64,000 nt of DNA from Pseudorasbora parva (Eukaryota > Chordata > Actinopteri > Cypriniformes > Gobionidae). Below the pieces are notes generated by a model. It was not told the DNA's origin, did no database searches, and was given only the letters and a program-made list of their open reading frames with translations. The position numbers and the translations under genes are program-made. This document shows, piece by piece, positions 25,330 through 38,385 of the stretch. The stretch is taken from NCBI RefSeq assembly GCF_024679245.1, contig NC_090174.1, forward strand, positions 46,148,688 through 46,212,687. The letters run 5' to 3'. The first letter of the stretch is position 1, and each line of letters begins with the position of its first letter.

Positions 25330-27240
25330 GAGCCCTAACAAACAGATAAAGGCATTAAACACAAACATAAAATATTACTATAAAAGTTAGTAGGCCTATA
25401 AGTGTTGACATTATTTTAATAATTATCATCATATAAAACAATCATCATCACAGTTTTTAATTCATTAATATTTTATAAATGAATGTTCTACCTAAGTTTT
25501 GTTCTGTGTAAATTCTAAAGTTGATACAAACATGTTGCACTTAAATTCTGCTGATTTGTCACCAAGATCATGTCATCTATAGTGTCAGCAATGCTTTGCA
25601 GCGGGTGCCATCTTTTTTTAGCATTTTACAAAAAAAAGTTATATAATGTAAAATATATATGTAAAGAATACCACTGTTTATAAAAAATAAAAATAAAAAC
25701 ACAAAAATGTATACAATTATATATATTCTTACAGTGTGTGGTGGGGCCAGTATAACTGTTGGCAGGGCAAGACAAATTTTCCAGCAGACCAAAATCCTGT
25801 ACAGCTGCAGGTTTTCCAGGTCAGGACGATACTTTCAAACTGCAATTGAAACTAGCTAGTTTCAATTGCGATAAAACACAATTTCAGTTTTGTATCCAAC
25901 AGGTTCTTTTGTATTTCCATTTATTTTGCACCACCCATATTCTTTCTATTTTCAGACGCCCAGGTTACCAGCCACAATACTAGCATGGGTTTATGCCATA
26001 TGTTAGTATTAGTTTTTTTGAAAGATGTGAACTTGTATCTGAACACAAAATCTTTTCCAGGACCCAGTTAGAGTACCAACCTGACAAACCAAACAAATAA
26101 TTACAAAGAAATGGCAAGTATAGCACATTGAATTAAACATGTCTTTTTCAAGAAAGAAAGACTAGTATTTTGTTGGAATATATTCTCCAATAATATGCAT
26201 TTTATGTAAAACTTTAAAAATAATTGTACAGTGTTTTTTATGGAAGCTGGTTTCTGCCACTGAATTAAAAAAAAAAGTGATTTTTAAAATCTCATTATTC
26301 TATACATTTTTCCAAGCAACTGCAGTTTACATTGCACAATTCTGACTCGATAAAACACAATTCCAAGTTTGTCTGTTTGTTTTGCCTTGTTTATTGCTTA
26401 AATCACTATCCATTTTTTGCTTAAATCATCTGTCCATTAAGTTTCCACTGTTTTAAAATGGACATTTTAAATAAGACAAAAATGACATAGGAAAGTTTTT
26501 TTTTTAAAGAAATTATTTTATTAAGCAGAGATGATTTAAATTGATCAAAAGTGACAGTAAAGACCTCTAAGAGTTCTTTCTAGATGTCCATTTCAAATAA
26601 ATGCTTTCTTTTTAACTTTCTATTATTTAATTTCTGTTCAAGAATCGGATGAACATTCTAAAAATATATAAATAATACATTATATTTTATATATTTTAAA
26701 AATAAATTATATTTTAAAACATATTGAAATAGAAAACAGTTATATTAGGAAATCTTACTATACATTTAGGTAGAAAGTGCAACTGAAAAGTAGAACTAGA
26801 AAAAAATACATATATAAATGTTAGATTTAATTGACATTGACATACATAAAATATGATTTTTTTAATAAGAATTACATGTGAATTATATTTTGAATGAATT
26901 TACAATACTGCATAAGATTCACTTAATGAACATAAAAACACAATAGTTCTCACACAATGGTTTTCCTTAAGGCCACATTGGTGATGCTGCATTTTCATGA
27001 GTCAGCTATAAAATTGAACATACAGAAAAAACGCCCCATGCTACACTAACAACACCCCACCAAGCAGATGAACTGTAATGGAATTAAGCCGAGCATGGAC
27101 AGGAATAGTTTTAACCTGAACAGACTCTGATATTCTAAGCAGTGGTAAGAATAGGACTAACCTAGAAACCTGGATAAATAAACATCCGTGATTACAAAAC
27201 AAGACCCCACTCAAGCCCAAGAGACGAAAATGCATGGAAT
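25330..27240. other. AT-rich intergenic with a partial dispersed repeat near 26480-26640
   Basis: TTGATCAAAAGTGACAGTAAAGACC and TTTCAAATAAATGCTTTCTTTT belong to the foldback repeat family at 52.6 kb. Nothing else is recognised. Confidence 0.4.
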
Positions 27241-27289
27241 AAAAGAAGTCTTAACCTAAAAAACTCATCCATGAATGAACAGACACACA

Positions 27290-27531
27290 CACACAAATGT
27301 TTCCATGTTTTATGGGGACATTCAGGTGTAATCGTTTTACATTACAAACTACTAACCCTTAACCATGCACGGAAATCATGCTGATATTTTAGATTTTCAA
27401 AAATGATCATTATGCAAGATTTATAATCTTGTTTCCTCATGGGGACAAAAAAAGTCCCCCAATGTCAAAATGTACTGTTATTACTATAATTGTGGGGACA
27501 TTTGGTCCCCATAACGTAGGGAATATAAGGA

Positions 27532-27605
<74 letters not shown>

Positions 27606-27888
27606 TGGTCTATGTGGTTTACAGGGACTCTCCATAGGCGTAATGGTTTTTATACTGTACAAACCGTATTTTCTATCCCCTTACACTGCCCCTGCCCCTA
27701 AACCTACCCATCACAGGAAACATTCTGCATTTTTACTTTCTCAAAAAAACATCATTTAGTATGTTTTTAAGGCCATTTGAATTATGAGGACATTTGATAT
27801 GTCCTCATAAACCACATTTATAGTGTAATACCAGTGTAATACCCATGTAGTTATACAAATTTGTGTCCTCATAAACCACATAAACAGG

Positions 27889-27890
<2 letters not shown>
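27290..27890. repeat. GGGGACA-type repeat copies around a (CA)n run
   Basis: TATGGGGACATT, GTGGGGACATTTGGTCCCCA and CCTTACACTGCCCCTGCCCCTAAACCTACCC belong to a fish repeat that commonly carries CA microsatellites. The inverse copy is at 34120-34370. Confidence 0.6.
27532..27602. repeat. (CA)n microsatellite
   Basis: About 35 units. Confidence 0.98.

Positions 27891-27929
<39 letters not shown>
27891..27929. repeat. (CA)n microsatellite
   Basis: About 19 units. Confidence 0.97.
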
Positions 27930-27931
<2 letters not shown>

Positions 27932-28079
27932 TTTTTTATATCAAGGTTTAATCAAAAGTATCTCTGAGGCAACATGCTCAAACAAACACACACATGCAAA
28001 CACACAGACACACTTGTACCTAAAGAAAAAAAGCAGAAGGCTTTTGAATATGCACCTTAATCATAGGCAAATGACATAA

Positions 28080-28480
28080 AAAGCAGAAAAACTTAAGCTG
28101 GGGGAATCGGGTGGGGGATGAGAAAAAGACCTAGGGGGAAAGAGAAAGAGAGAGAGAGCATATAAAGGAGAGGGGAGGGATGTGGGGAGAGAGGCATTTG
28201 AGCAGAGAATGACGTCTGTACAAGAGGTTATATAATCATGTGCTGAACATTGCGTATGTCACCATTAGAAGGCTACAGAGAGCAACATGAATGCCAGACA
28301 TTCTCTCTACAGTCATGTGCAGCATACTTCCACTCGCTTAACGTACTCATGAAGCCACTGTACAGCTGCTCCTGCCCCGCGAGACCTTCTACGGCTATTA
28401 AATCTGTACTCAGAGAGACTTATCTGCCCGGACACCATCTACAGCTGCTCACATCCCCAAAGTGCTCGGACTAGGAATCT
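28080..28480 (+). other. Unexplained non-repeat segment with a TATA-like box
   Basis: A purine-rich stretch with CATATAAAGGAGAGG (28159-28173) precedes a GC-richer 75-codon frame (28250-28471, MRMSPLEGYREQHECQTFSL...) not obviously derived from a transposon. No known domain and no convincing splice site were found. It may be an exon of an unidentified gene or chance. Confidence 0.2.
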
Positions 28481-28639
28481 CTATCAGACCTGGAAGTGGA
28501 CTAGTTGTTTTGTTTTTTTGTGTGTCATCATTTACTCCCTCAAACCTGTATGCCATGGTTTTCTCCATCAAACTAAAAAAGAGGAGATGTTTACTCTGCT
28601 CTTTTACATAAAAAGGAAACAAATATTCAATGATAAAAA

Positions 28640-28990
28640 ACACACTAGTGTTCAAAAGTGTGGGGTCAGTTAAATGTACACTTTTATTCATAAAGAGCGC
28701 ACTAAATTGATCATAAGTCACAATAAAGACATTTATACTGTTACAAAATATTTATATTTCAAATAAATGCTGTTCTTTTGAACTTTATATCCATCAAGGA
28801 ATCCTGAAAAAAGTATAACAAAAAATATTCCATAAAAATATAAAGCATTTTAATATTAACATGAATGTTTCTTATGCTCCAAATCATCCTTTTAAAATGA
28901 TTTCTGAAGGATCATGTGGCTCTGAAGACTAGAGTAATGAGCTTTACCATTACAGAAGTGCACTACATTTTAAAATATTTTCAAATAGAT
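28640..28990. repeat. Fragment of the foldback dispersed repeat
   Basis: Contains AAATAAATGCTGTTCTTTTGAAC, CAAGGAATCCTGAAAAAAG and GGATCATGTGGCTCTGAAGAC, as in the 52.6-kb copy. Confidence 0.65.
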
Positions 28991-28999
28991 TATTTTAAT

Positions 29000-29710
29000 A
29001 TATTCATATATATTCATATAGGTTATTTTAAATTGTAAATATACATTTTGCAATATTACAGATAGAATAATCTTTAATAGAAAAAAAAAAGCAGCCTCTG
29101 TGAGCATAAGAGACTTTTTTTTCAAAAACATCAAACCAAACCCAAAACCAACCATAATTTGTGTTTAGTTTGCTTAAAGACCTGCATGATTGACAATGAT
29201 TTTTGCAAATGGCCCTTGAATCCTAAACCTTGAATGACTTTCCAAAGAGGTCTCTGGCACTTGCCACTCATGGCTAAATAAAATTGCTGGATGCAATTCT
29301 CACATGATAATCACAATTAACGTTTCCATTGAGTGTGTCACCTTGACCCCTTTTTCCTGCGACACTATTTGGCTGAGCTATAAAATCATTACTACAAGCA
29401 TAATATACAAGAAACATTAACATGATGGTTCAAACACAGTAAAGCATGATGTCAAATTTTTAAGGAGTTAGCAATTTCAGCAATACACAAATAAGCCAAT
29501 GTGTAGACTATTCCATGAAAAAAGAGGTTTTGGATTTACATGATTTAATCATGTATATCAATTCCACACGAATCAATTAAGTTAAACAAACATAATTTGT
29601 TCACATAGTTTCAACATTATGGAATGAAGTCAATTTTAAATAACCCAATTGAGTGGTCTCAAAATGATGGCTCCCTAACAACGGTGGTGGTGATGGTAAC
29701 CCAGTATATT
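29000..29710. other. Intergenic, nothing recognised
   Basis: AT-rich, no boundary seen. Confidence 0.4.
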
Positions 29711-29715
29711 TTTTA

Positions 29716-29911
29716 CACTGTAAAAAAAATTATATTTCCATTTGAACATTTTCAAGTGACTAATCACATCTAAATTTTTCAGTTGGTCGAATTTAATTTC
29801 TGTGAATTAAATTTAATCAATTCATAGAATTTCAATTCGGCCATTTGAAAAATTTAGATGTAACAGTCACTATAGAAAATTTTCAATTGGAGACTCAATT
29901 TTTTTACAGTG
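29716..29911. mobile_element. Palindromic MITE with TA target duplication
   Basis: CACTGTAAAAA ... TTTTTACAGTG, 196 bp, flanked by TA at 29714-29715 and 29912-29913, suggests Tc1/mariner-type mobilisation. Nearly the whole element is self-complementary. Confidence 0.85.
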
Positions 29912-29913
29912 TA

Positions 29914-30720
29914 ATAATTTCAACATAATTAAACATTGCACTAAGAAACAATATTACTCCTCCCCGTTTTCTCCTTTTGCCCAAAACCACATAAAATAAC
30001 ACTTAAGTTCAACAATTTTACTCTACTCGTCAAGTCCCAAGCAAAGCATGCTGATTTCAGCAAAAAATCATTTTCGAGTACTTAAATGGTTTACATTCAC
30101 CCCAAAATATTTAACCTAGTAGATTGCACATTTTAGAGAATTACATTAATCAAAAGCAAATAATCACGTTTAGAAGAGAAACGATTTTGTTGCGTAGAGT
30201 GCAAATAATATGATTAACACCCATCATTTTCTACAGAATGCTAAATGTAACTTAACATTAAGTGAAAAATGCAAAATATTAGCATGGCTGATGATGGTAG
30301 TAGTGTCCTAATCCCAAATCCGTGACACATCCTGCTCTGTGCTGGCTCTGCACTTTGATATGATCACTGTAAATAACAAATGTGGGTCAAACACACAAGC
30401 ATACTGAAACTAATGAGGCACAACGGAGATATTCTGAGCATGATTCTGGCCTTACAGCTGAGCAGTTCATCAATGAGCTTTCTTCTCATCAGAGAATTTA
30501 TAATCATGACTGGAGGTGGTTGTGTAAATCAGCTTTTTTAAAGTAGATTCAGCAGCAGCTTTTAACCTTCATGTCTCATTTATTACGCCAATAAAGTATA
30601 GTAATGACTACATTCGAAATAAGGGTTTTAGACTAAGGGTATATTCCAATCACTCAGCAATCATTTAGCTATTTAAACTGAGAATACAAATTGCGCTTGC
30701 ATGCTACTAATAAACACAAA
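29914..30720. other. Intergenic, nothing recognised
   Basis: No gene or repeat boundary identified. Confidence 0.4.
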
Positions 30721-30724
30721 ATTT

Positions 30725-31065
30725 TGCGAATGGCGGTCTTTGAATCAGCTTTGACCGCGACTCTGTAAGACTTGGAGCTAAGCTTTTCTCTGAGAAAAGA
30801 ACAAAGAACGGCACTGAAGTCATTCTTAAGAAGGGAAGATGTGTTTGGAGTTTTGCCGACCGGATACAGCTAATGTTTAATCTGTCAACTAGCTCCGCTT
30901 CACTTTGCGCTGGTTGGTTGAAGCGCTATCCTATTGTGTGCAGAGGGAGTGTGAAAGACAACCGTTTATCCCGCCCCTCAGATTGAGCCCTGTCAATGGT
31001 GAGTTCTCAGACCAAACATCTTGATGTGGGTCTGGCTTGTCAGGCTAATTTTGCCCTGCAGCTCA
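30725..31065 (+). pseudogene. RecQ-like helicase fragment inside a dispersed repeat
   Basis: Plus-strand translation near 30830-30870 reads FLRREDVFGVLPTGYS then a stop, the Walker A neighbourhood of RecQ-type DNA helicases (family form GVLPTGxGKS). It is homologous to the inverted copy at 47735-48290 along its whole length, including ATTGAGCCCTGTCAATGGTGAGTT. It belongs to a repeat that captured or encodes a helicase. Confidence 0.6.
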
Positions 31066-31322
31066 GGCTGAAAACTCTTACATTCATTTACATACTTTTG
31101 CGGAAACCAATCACAGACTGGCTTATCCACCTGGCGCGCTATTGGCGCCTTTAACACAATGACAGATAAAGAAGGATGGATCGATGACTGTTGATCCCAC
31201 CTCTTTTGGTCTGATTGGTTGAAGGACTATCCAATTGCACACAGTCATTTAAATTATGCTTGTTGATCGTGCCTCTTGGACAGATGAAAATATAGCAGAC
31301 TCCACATACCAATGTTCAGACT
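31066..31322. repeat. Dispersed repeat with CTGATTGGTTGAAGGACTATCC
   Basis: Resembles 7720-7870. Type unknown. Confidence 0.4.
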
Positions 31323-32640
31323 TAAAGGTCCCATTCTTCACGATTCCATCTTTCAAACTTTAGTTAGTGTGTAATGTTGCTGTTAGAGCATAAATAATAC
31401 CTGTAAAATTATAAAGCTCAAAGTTCAAAGCCAAGTGAGATATTTTATTTAACAGAAGATCCCTTTCAAAGCCTACAGCGAACGGCCGGTTTGGACTACA
31501 GCCCTGCACTTTCTTCAGGAATGATGTCACTAGAACAGTTTGTTGACGAAGGCCGTGTGTCCACCAAAGCGTTTTTTTCACGCTGCTGGCTGGCGTTTTC
31601 AATGAGAGCGCCGCGTTTTTAGAATGCCTGGAGTGCACCGAGGCGCTGAGCGAATGTTCAACTTTGAGAAAAACGGAGCTTTCATCACTGTCACTCTTCA
31701 CTCAGCCGTCCAGTCACAATGGAGGAGGGGCGGGACAAACACAACACAGACCAACTGCCACATTCTGAGTGTCGTCATCAGATGAAAACAAGCAATAATA
31801 TAGGAACAAAATGATTTAAAACAAAAGCCAGAGCAAATACTTTACATTGGATCTGTAGTTTTATATAGAATCAATACAAAAACAAACTACCTGTGAAATT
31901 AGTAAGACTTACGCGGATTTTCCGTATCATAAGCAAAGAGTCTCAACTGAAGAAAAAAAAAAAACGCTGCCTGCCAAAATGCTTAAGTGCTCACAGCGAG
32001 GCGTTTTCAGCAGTTTTTTTTTTTTTTTTTTTACAAGTTTTTGAAAACTATACAGTTATGGTCTTAAAATACAAATGTATGAAAACCGCGTTGTCATACA
32101 CATTGCATGTTCAGTCTACCTCACGTATAATGCTTCTTTACAAAGTGGCCCCACTACTAATGTCCGGGCATAAACAACACACAAAATGAAGACTGAAATT
32201 GTCAAATGATATATAAAAAAGACAAAGCATACACTAGCTTCATATAAAATCACAATGTCTGTCAGCTAACTTTGCAGTCTGGTTGTCATGTTAATATGAT
32301 TCAGAGTGGGGAGATAGTCAGTGGGGAGTCTGGGGACACTTACACAACACAGTTTTTAAACTTGATATGCTTTTTGGCTATTCATTTACCCAATATTGAC
32401 GTTTTGGGCAGCTGAAAATGCAAACATTTGAAAACAGGTTTTGAAAATGATGCCGTTATGGTGGTCGTGTAAACTATAAAATGCTAATTTATGAAAACCA
32501 GTACGTCATGCATATTACGTTCAGTCTGCATGTAATGTTTCTGTACAAAGTGACCTCACCGCTACAGTAATGGCCAGGCATGAACAATACAGCGTTTTTA
32601 ATCATTTTTGCAGATCCATGTGAACGGGGATCCTTTTGAC
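31323..32640. repeat. TTAA-start MITE-like sequence and a diverged direct repeat
   Basis: TTAAAGGTCCCATTCTTC at 31323 resembles TTAA-type MITE ends. Segments 32035-32180 and 32437-32597 are direct copies (both with ATGAAAACC, GTTCAGTCT and GTACAAAGTG-like blocks). The 113- and 98-codon frames here show no domain. Confidence 0.5.
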
Positions 32641-32649
32641 AACTTTATT

Positions 32650-33800
32650 TGCTAAACATACCATGTAAACATACCCTATTTTAAGTTTTAAACGGGCCGG
32701 CAAGGACTCTAAAGAAGCTTTTCAGAGAGAGAGAGCGCAGCTTTGTTTCCTTTTATTGTAGTGTTAAATTGCTGCTTTTACTTAATGTTGTAAAATAAAA
32801 CTTAAACAGTAAAATATTTTTTAAATGGCTAAAAACCGGGCAAGTGATGACGTATGTACATACAGTCAACCTCAGGACCAAGTTACACACACACTCCATC
32901 TTTTGCATATTTTAATTAAATATCCTACATTTGCTAAAAATATAAGTGTATATTCTCGTTATGTTTAATGCCGCAGTATTCAGCAGATATTTCCCCCACG
33001 ACAGCACACAAATCTGCCGTGCTCAGGGACTTGTGTCTGCCTCTTGACAAAGGTTATAGCTTTTACTAATAGGAACGAGTGAGTAAGAGTATGTAAAGGA
33101 GAGCTAGATCAAGGAAAGAGAGGAAATGTAAGTGATGCCTCAAAGTGTTTTTAATTGAAGCATGAACGAAGGAATTGATTAGCTTGACTCTAACTGATTA
33201 GAGTGAAAGGAAAGACAGAGCACTAAAGAAACGATTAAGTAAAAAGGAAGGGCACTGCAACTGAAGGGGAAATGACACATTTCTTAGGATTAAAAGGAGT
33301 AAGAGAAAGACAATATGCAATAAAAAATAAATGAAAGGGACAGATAAAAGAAGAGCCCAGTGTTGTGGTCACATTTACATCTGTCAGAAGACAGTAGTAA
33401 AATACCTCGCATGACAAAAATATTCCGTCCAAGAACAGTACTGCCCTCAAACTATGTTTCACAACCTTAAACAGAAATCATTTTAACTGCATTCATCTGC
33501 CAAACTTATACAACCACCTGAGTGACCTCAGGGCACAAAGAGACAGTGATGTGTTCAAGAAACATACATTTTATATATTTTACATCTATGCTTCTAATTA
33601 TTTACTGACATTTGTATATTAAAAACACTAAAACATGTTCAAGATGGTGGTTTTCTAGGCTTTATGTCAAATGCACAACTCATCGCATGTGCTTGTCAGA
33701 GAAAGCGTTAACAGCGGTATTAACTGACGGCCATATGGACTTTTAAGGTAATTCACTAAAGTTATTTTTATTGTTGCCATGTGATGGAGAAGTACTTCCA
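32650..33800. other. Intergenic, nothing recognised
   Basis: No exon or repeat boundary seen. Confidence 0.4.
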
Positions 33801-33814
33801 CCTGTGTTTTTACC

Positions 33815-33925
33815 ACTCTCAGAAAAAAGGTAGTGCTATCACTGTACCCTACAAGTACAAAAGTGACAAAGAACATCTTTGTACCTTACCCCTAAATGGT
33901 ACATATTAGTTCTTACTGTTCCTTC
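33815..33925. repeat. Half copy of the GGTACAAAAG MITE
   Basis: GTACCCTACAAGTACAAAAGTG and AATGGTACATATTAG match the element at 56145-56320. Confidence 0.5.
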
Positions 33926-34119
33926 ATATATATGCATTTTATTATATTTATATTTTATTCATGTGGGGTTTGCCATTTTAGTAGCTGAGGGGGCGTCACC
34001 ATAAGTGGCCTTAAATTTTATAGCTATTTATGGAATTGTATAAAAATAGTGGAAATGTATCTTGGTTTATCGGTTCTTTATTTACTTGCTTTAACAAGTA
34101 TGTGTGTATGTGTGCTTGT

Positions 34120-34369
34120 TTTGAAATATCAGGACACAAATGTGCATATTGACATGGGTAGGACACAGGTATGACAGAAGAGGGTGAAATATGAGGACAT
34201 TACCAATGTCCCCACTTTTCAAAATGCTTATAAATCATACAGGATGAGTTTTTTTGAAAATGTAAAAATGCTGCATGTTTCATGTGATGGGTAGGGGCAG
34301 TGTAGGGGGATAGAAACTATGGTTTGTGTATAAAAAACATTGGAATGTCCCTTCAATTCACAAAAACAA

Positions 34370-34450
<81 letters not shown>
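34120..34450 (-). repeat. GGGGACA repeat with (TG)n run (34371-34450)
   Basis: GATGGGTAGGGGCAGTGTAGGGGGATAG is the reverse complement of the 27660-27720 copy. The microsatellite lies at the same relative position. Confidence 0.75.
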
Positions 34451-35765
34451 CCCATGTACATTTTTTAAAGCTTTATATATTTATTCTACAGCTTATTACA
34501 TATTATTGGTGTATATATATTAATATTCATTTAAACTAAATGCTTAATCGTTTATAAACAAAAATTGTGTGTGTGTAATGGATTAAGTGTATATTAATTA
34601 TATATATTTAATTACATAAATTGTAATATTAAGTAATTATCATTAAAATGATATCATAATTTTTATCCTAATAGTGACCTTTCATTTGGAGCAGAAACTG
34701 GGGGAGTAACTTTATAGCACCTTTGCTCACAGCTGATTGGTCCTATTCCTGTTTGAGATCTCTTATCCAGAACATAACCTTCTCTAGAGTTGCTGTGTTA
34801 AGTTACTCTATGACAATGAACACTGCTTAAATGCCAAGCCACTTTCATGGTACCTTAAACCCAGGATTGGAGCGATCTAAACTGAAACTTACCTGGCTAG
34901 CTAGTGAAACTGACTTCATGGTCTCTATCACACAGGTGTTTTATTCATTGTTAATATCTGAATGTTAATGAGAAGAAGAAAAATAAAAAAAACATTTAGA
35001 TATCAATCTGCATATACAATGGACATCAGTTATGCTAGTCTTAGGGTAGATCCTTTGAAAGGGGCATCTTAAGGTAAACCCGCTCTAAAAGACCTGTAGA
35101 ATACGGAAGTTTGTTGCGCATAACTCCCATGTCAGTACAAACAATCTTACACTCTGCAACCTCAGACCAAAGGCCTATCTTCCCCAGTCATCTAGGCATT
35201 ACAAAAAGACTTCCACAATCTGTTTACAGGGTAAAGTTTATAGGTCCACAGTCCAATAAATTCACCTTGTACAGACACAAATAGGCTTCACAAATGTATT
35301 AGTAAGTATTTATGTATTAGTAAATGTTGACCTTAACTAAGATTAATAAATGCAGTAGAAGTACTGGTCATTCTCAGTTCATGTTAACTGATTAAACATT
35401 ATAAAGTATTATCGAACATGTTTTATACAAGCTTGAGGCTTCTCTTTCTGCAATAATACAGGTGTTTTCCCCAAGTTTTTTTAATCTATGTTTTGCAGTT
35501 TTTTAAGCTCTGCTTTCAAGGCTGTGGATCTGACACAGGACTTGAACATTCACCATTACTCTGAGAGCTCTTAAAGGGCCGGCGCTTCTCTTAACATGCC
35601 CAGGCACAGCAGCAGCAACTCAGTGCCATTTCTGCCTGCCGAGTCACAATGACATGCTTGCCTGCATGCTGGGGCGAAGCTTGCAGGCCATGTCCCAGTA
35701 ACCCAGTTTCCCCAGTGTGAAAGTGCCGTAACAGCCCAGCAGTGGCCACTGTGTCATCTGTTACC

Positions 35766-35801
<36 letters not shown>

Positions 35802-36090
35802 GGAAGGGGTGTACCTGTCATATGCCCTCAGCACTCACCACACTAAATTTCCGCCGAGGTTTCATTTTTGGTCTATTTGTGAGTCACTGTTTGAGGTTTT
35901 CTACTAATGAGAACCTTTATTCAGAACCATTTAACATTTAGAGCAGAAAATGGCACTTCGAACTCCCATCACAGTACAACAGATATAAAAGACTGAACAA
36001 AGAAAATGATTGAGCCACATTCATAGAGCACGAAAGAGATAAAGCAAGCAATAAAAGACACTTAAAGCCTTCCAAAATTCACCTGTATTA
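34451..36090. other. Intergenic; (CA)n at 35768-35799
   Basis: No gene recognised. Confidence 0.4.
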
Positions 36091-36189
36091 TTCTGATGAG
36101 ATATAATAATGGCCTAATCAGTGAATGGCAACCTCAAGATGAGCCAATCAAGAGCCAGGAAAGTACTAACAACTGGAAGTTTTGGGGGG

Positions 36190-36490
36190 GAAAGGAGACT
36201 CACAGAGGCTTTATTCAAAATTGCCCCTTATACCCTCATCAACTATTCCCTATACATTACTCCACTAATAATAAAAGTCCATTCAATTAACGAATGAAAA
36301 AAAGTGTGCAAATTCAGACAATGAAGGCTCTGGAAGAGCTGCGAACGCCATGCGGAATTCATTTGATGGACAATGTATGGGTATTTGCACAATCATTACT
36401 GAGGTGAATTATGGGATTGAATGAGTGCACTCAACTATGCCTCCTATGTTTAGGACAACACTATAAATGGCTGCCCCATCAAATAGGGCA
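36190..36490. repeat. Dispersed repeat related to 47236-47345 and 47696-47760
   Basis: Shared blocks include CCCTCATCAACTATTCCCTA / CCCTCAATCACTGTTCCCTA and CAAATAGGGCACTAT-like ends. Confidence 0.45.
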
Positions 36491-36519
36491 CTATAAAGTT
36501 ATAGGACTGCTGACCAATT

Positions 36520-36700
36520 ATAAATTAATCTAAAACACCAGTCTTATTTAATATGCATCACAGCAAAGTTACCAAATGTTTGTAGCTCATTAGCATATCT
36601 CTTAATTACATTAAGTGTCCGCTGGCCGATAATCAGAGCATCACTAACATGGCTAATTAATTGATAACTTAATTGATAGCTCATTCACAATCTTTCTCTT
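36520..36700. other. Homeodomain-motif-dense AT segment
   Basis: Clustered TAATTA/ATTAAT/TTAATTG words (CTAATTAATTGATAACTTAATTGATAG) occur outside recognisable repeats. It could be a conserved enhancer or simply AT-rich DNA. Confidence 0.2.
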
Positions 36701-38090
36701 TCAATATTCCATCCCTACACACTCACTACAGACAGATCAAACAAACTCATGACGCACTAAAATAAATAATGTTATGCTCATTTACAACAAATGAGTACAA
36801 ATGAGTTTTCACTTTGAACATGTAGTCAAAATTCCTGTTGCTCTCTTTGAACAAGGCAATATATATGGAAGAAAACTCCAAATCAAGTTAAATATTTCAC
36901 TTACATGTGACAATAAGACCCTCTCTGAAAATGTGTTGTACAACAACGTAGGAATATGGATTGTTACATGTTTTATATGAGGATGTACATGGAGGTTGAA
37001 TATGGAGGATTCATCATAAATTTTTTATATATATCTTTCTTGCTTTTTCCGCAATCTTTAATAAAAAAAGAGCTTCCCCTCCCTCTCGCAGTAACATCTC
37101 TTCTATTCTCTGATGACGTGTTTGCAAGGGTGAGACAAATTGTCACTCACATGAGATAACAACAGTAGAAAACCACAACAATACAACAATTCAATCATTT
37201 TCCGATGTACAAAATCAAGTCACGCCCTACATTTTTTCTTGTTTAAGACGTTTAACTTGGATATACTTTGCAATAGGGGAACAAAGACAAAGCTGACTTT
37301 AAGTGAAACACAGCATCTCTTGCTCTTTGTGGGCTTGATAGACCGTAAACAAAGAGAACACGCAGGTAAACTAGGAGGACCAGGATGGAGAGAAATTATT
37401 GAAAGAATGAGAGTTGAAAGTTCAGAGTTTTGAAACCAGTTGCACAGGTTTTAATCTAATGTGACATCTGATGGATCTGATACTCTTGTTTAAGGGAGAG
37501 CTAAATCTGTTATAAGTGTTGCATAAACTACATGCTTGTTTCATTCAGTCACCTACTTCCAAAAACACTGCTCTAAAAGCTCTTGGATCAATGGGTAAAT
37601 AATTTGTCAAATAAGGCTGCATTCACACTGCAAGCTTTGGAGCTCAATTTCAATGTATTGCTTAGATCCTAAGATTTTTGTATTTTATTTAGGCCTACAT
37701 TTTGTACACAGCTGTTCACATTGTTCTTTTATAGGTGGCCAATATCAGATTCCAGTGTGAACAGATCATGGTCGTGAAATGACCCGTATGTGACCCACAT
37801 GCACCTGCAGTCTGATTGTAGCCTAATTTGAATTGCTCTGTGTTCAGCAGAAGGACAAACAGATCTGAATTTGACCCATGTTTTAACCATCCATCCCTCT
37901 TCCACTCTTCTGTTCATTAGCACATTTTCACTCCCAAATCACTTTAAAGAGCAGCAGTGTGCACATCAACAAGGGGTGTGTTTCCCAAAAGCATTGTTAG
38001 ACAACCATGGTCGCAAGTTCTGTTGAACACTTTTGCAACCATAGTTCGCTTTGGGAAATGCACCCTGGACTAGGTGATGTGCAAGCATTG
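36701..38090. other. Intergenic, nothing firm
   Basis: 37610-37930 (GCTGCATTCACACTGCAAGC..) looks like an old MITE half. No gene recognised. Confidence 0.35.
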
Positions 38091-38094
38091 TAAG

Positions 38095-38385
38095 GCAGCC
38101 ATTGGGCAAATCTGGCCAGCATACCAGGTTTGTACTCCTTCTCTTTTTCAAGAAACTCCCAGGGATTTTTTGTGAGCACAGATAATCATAACTTTATTGT
38201 AACACTTCAATCTGAAGAGTGGTGCCTTTTTACAGAATAGTGCCGCTATCACTAAATTAGGGCATTATGACAGACAATGCAGGGTGAGCACCATCTGCTG
38301 GCCTAACTAATACCCCTTCAACAGCAGCCTTAGTTGTTTCCCCATAAATCTCCCGTCCAGGTACTGACCACCAGGCTCAGGGCCT
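38095..38385 (-). mobile_element. Second, degraded SINE3 copy
   Basis: The minus strand retains GGTCAGTACCTGGACGGGAGA (box C region), CCAGCAGATGGTGCTCACCCTG, GAAGTGTTACAA and CCCAATGGCTGC in the SINE3 order. The 5S-like box A is lost. Confidence 0.75.
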
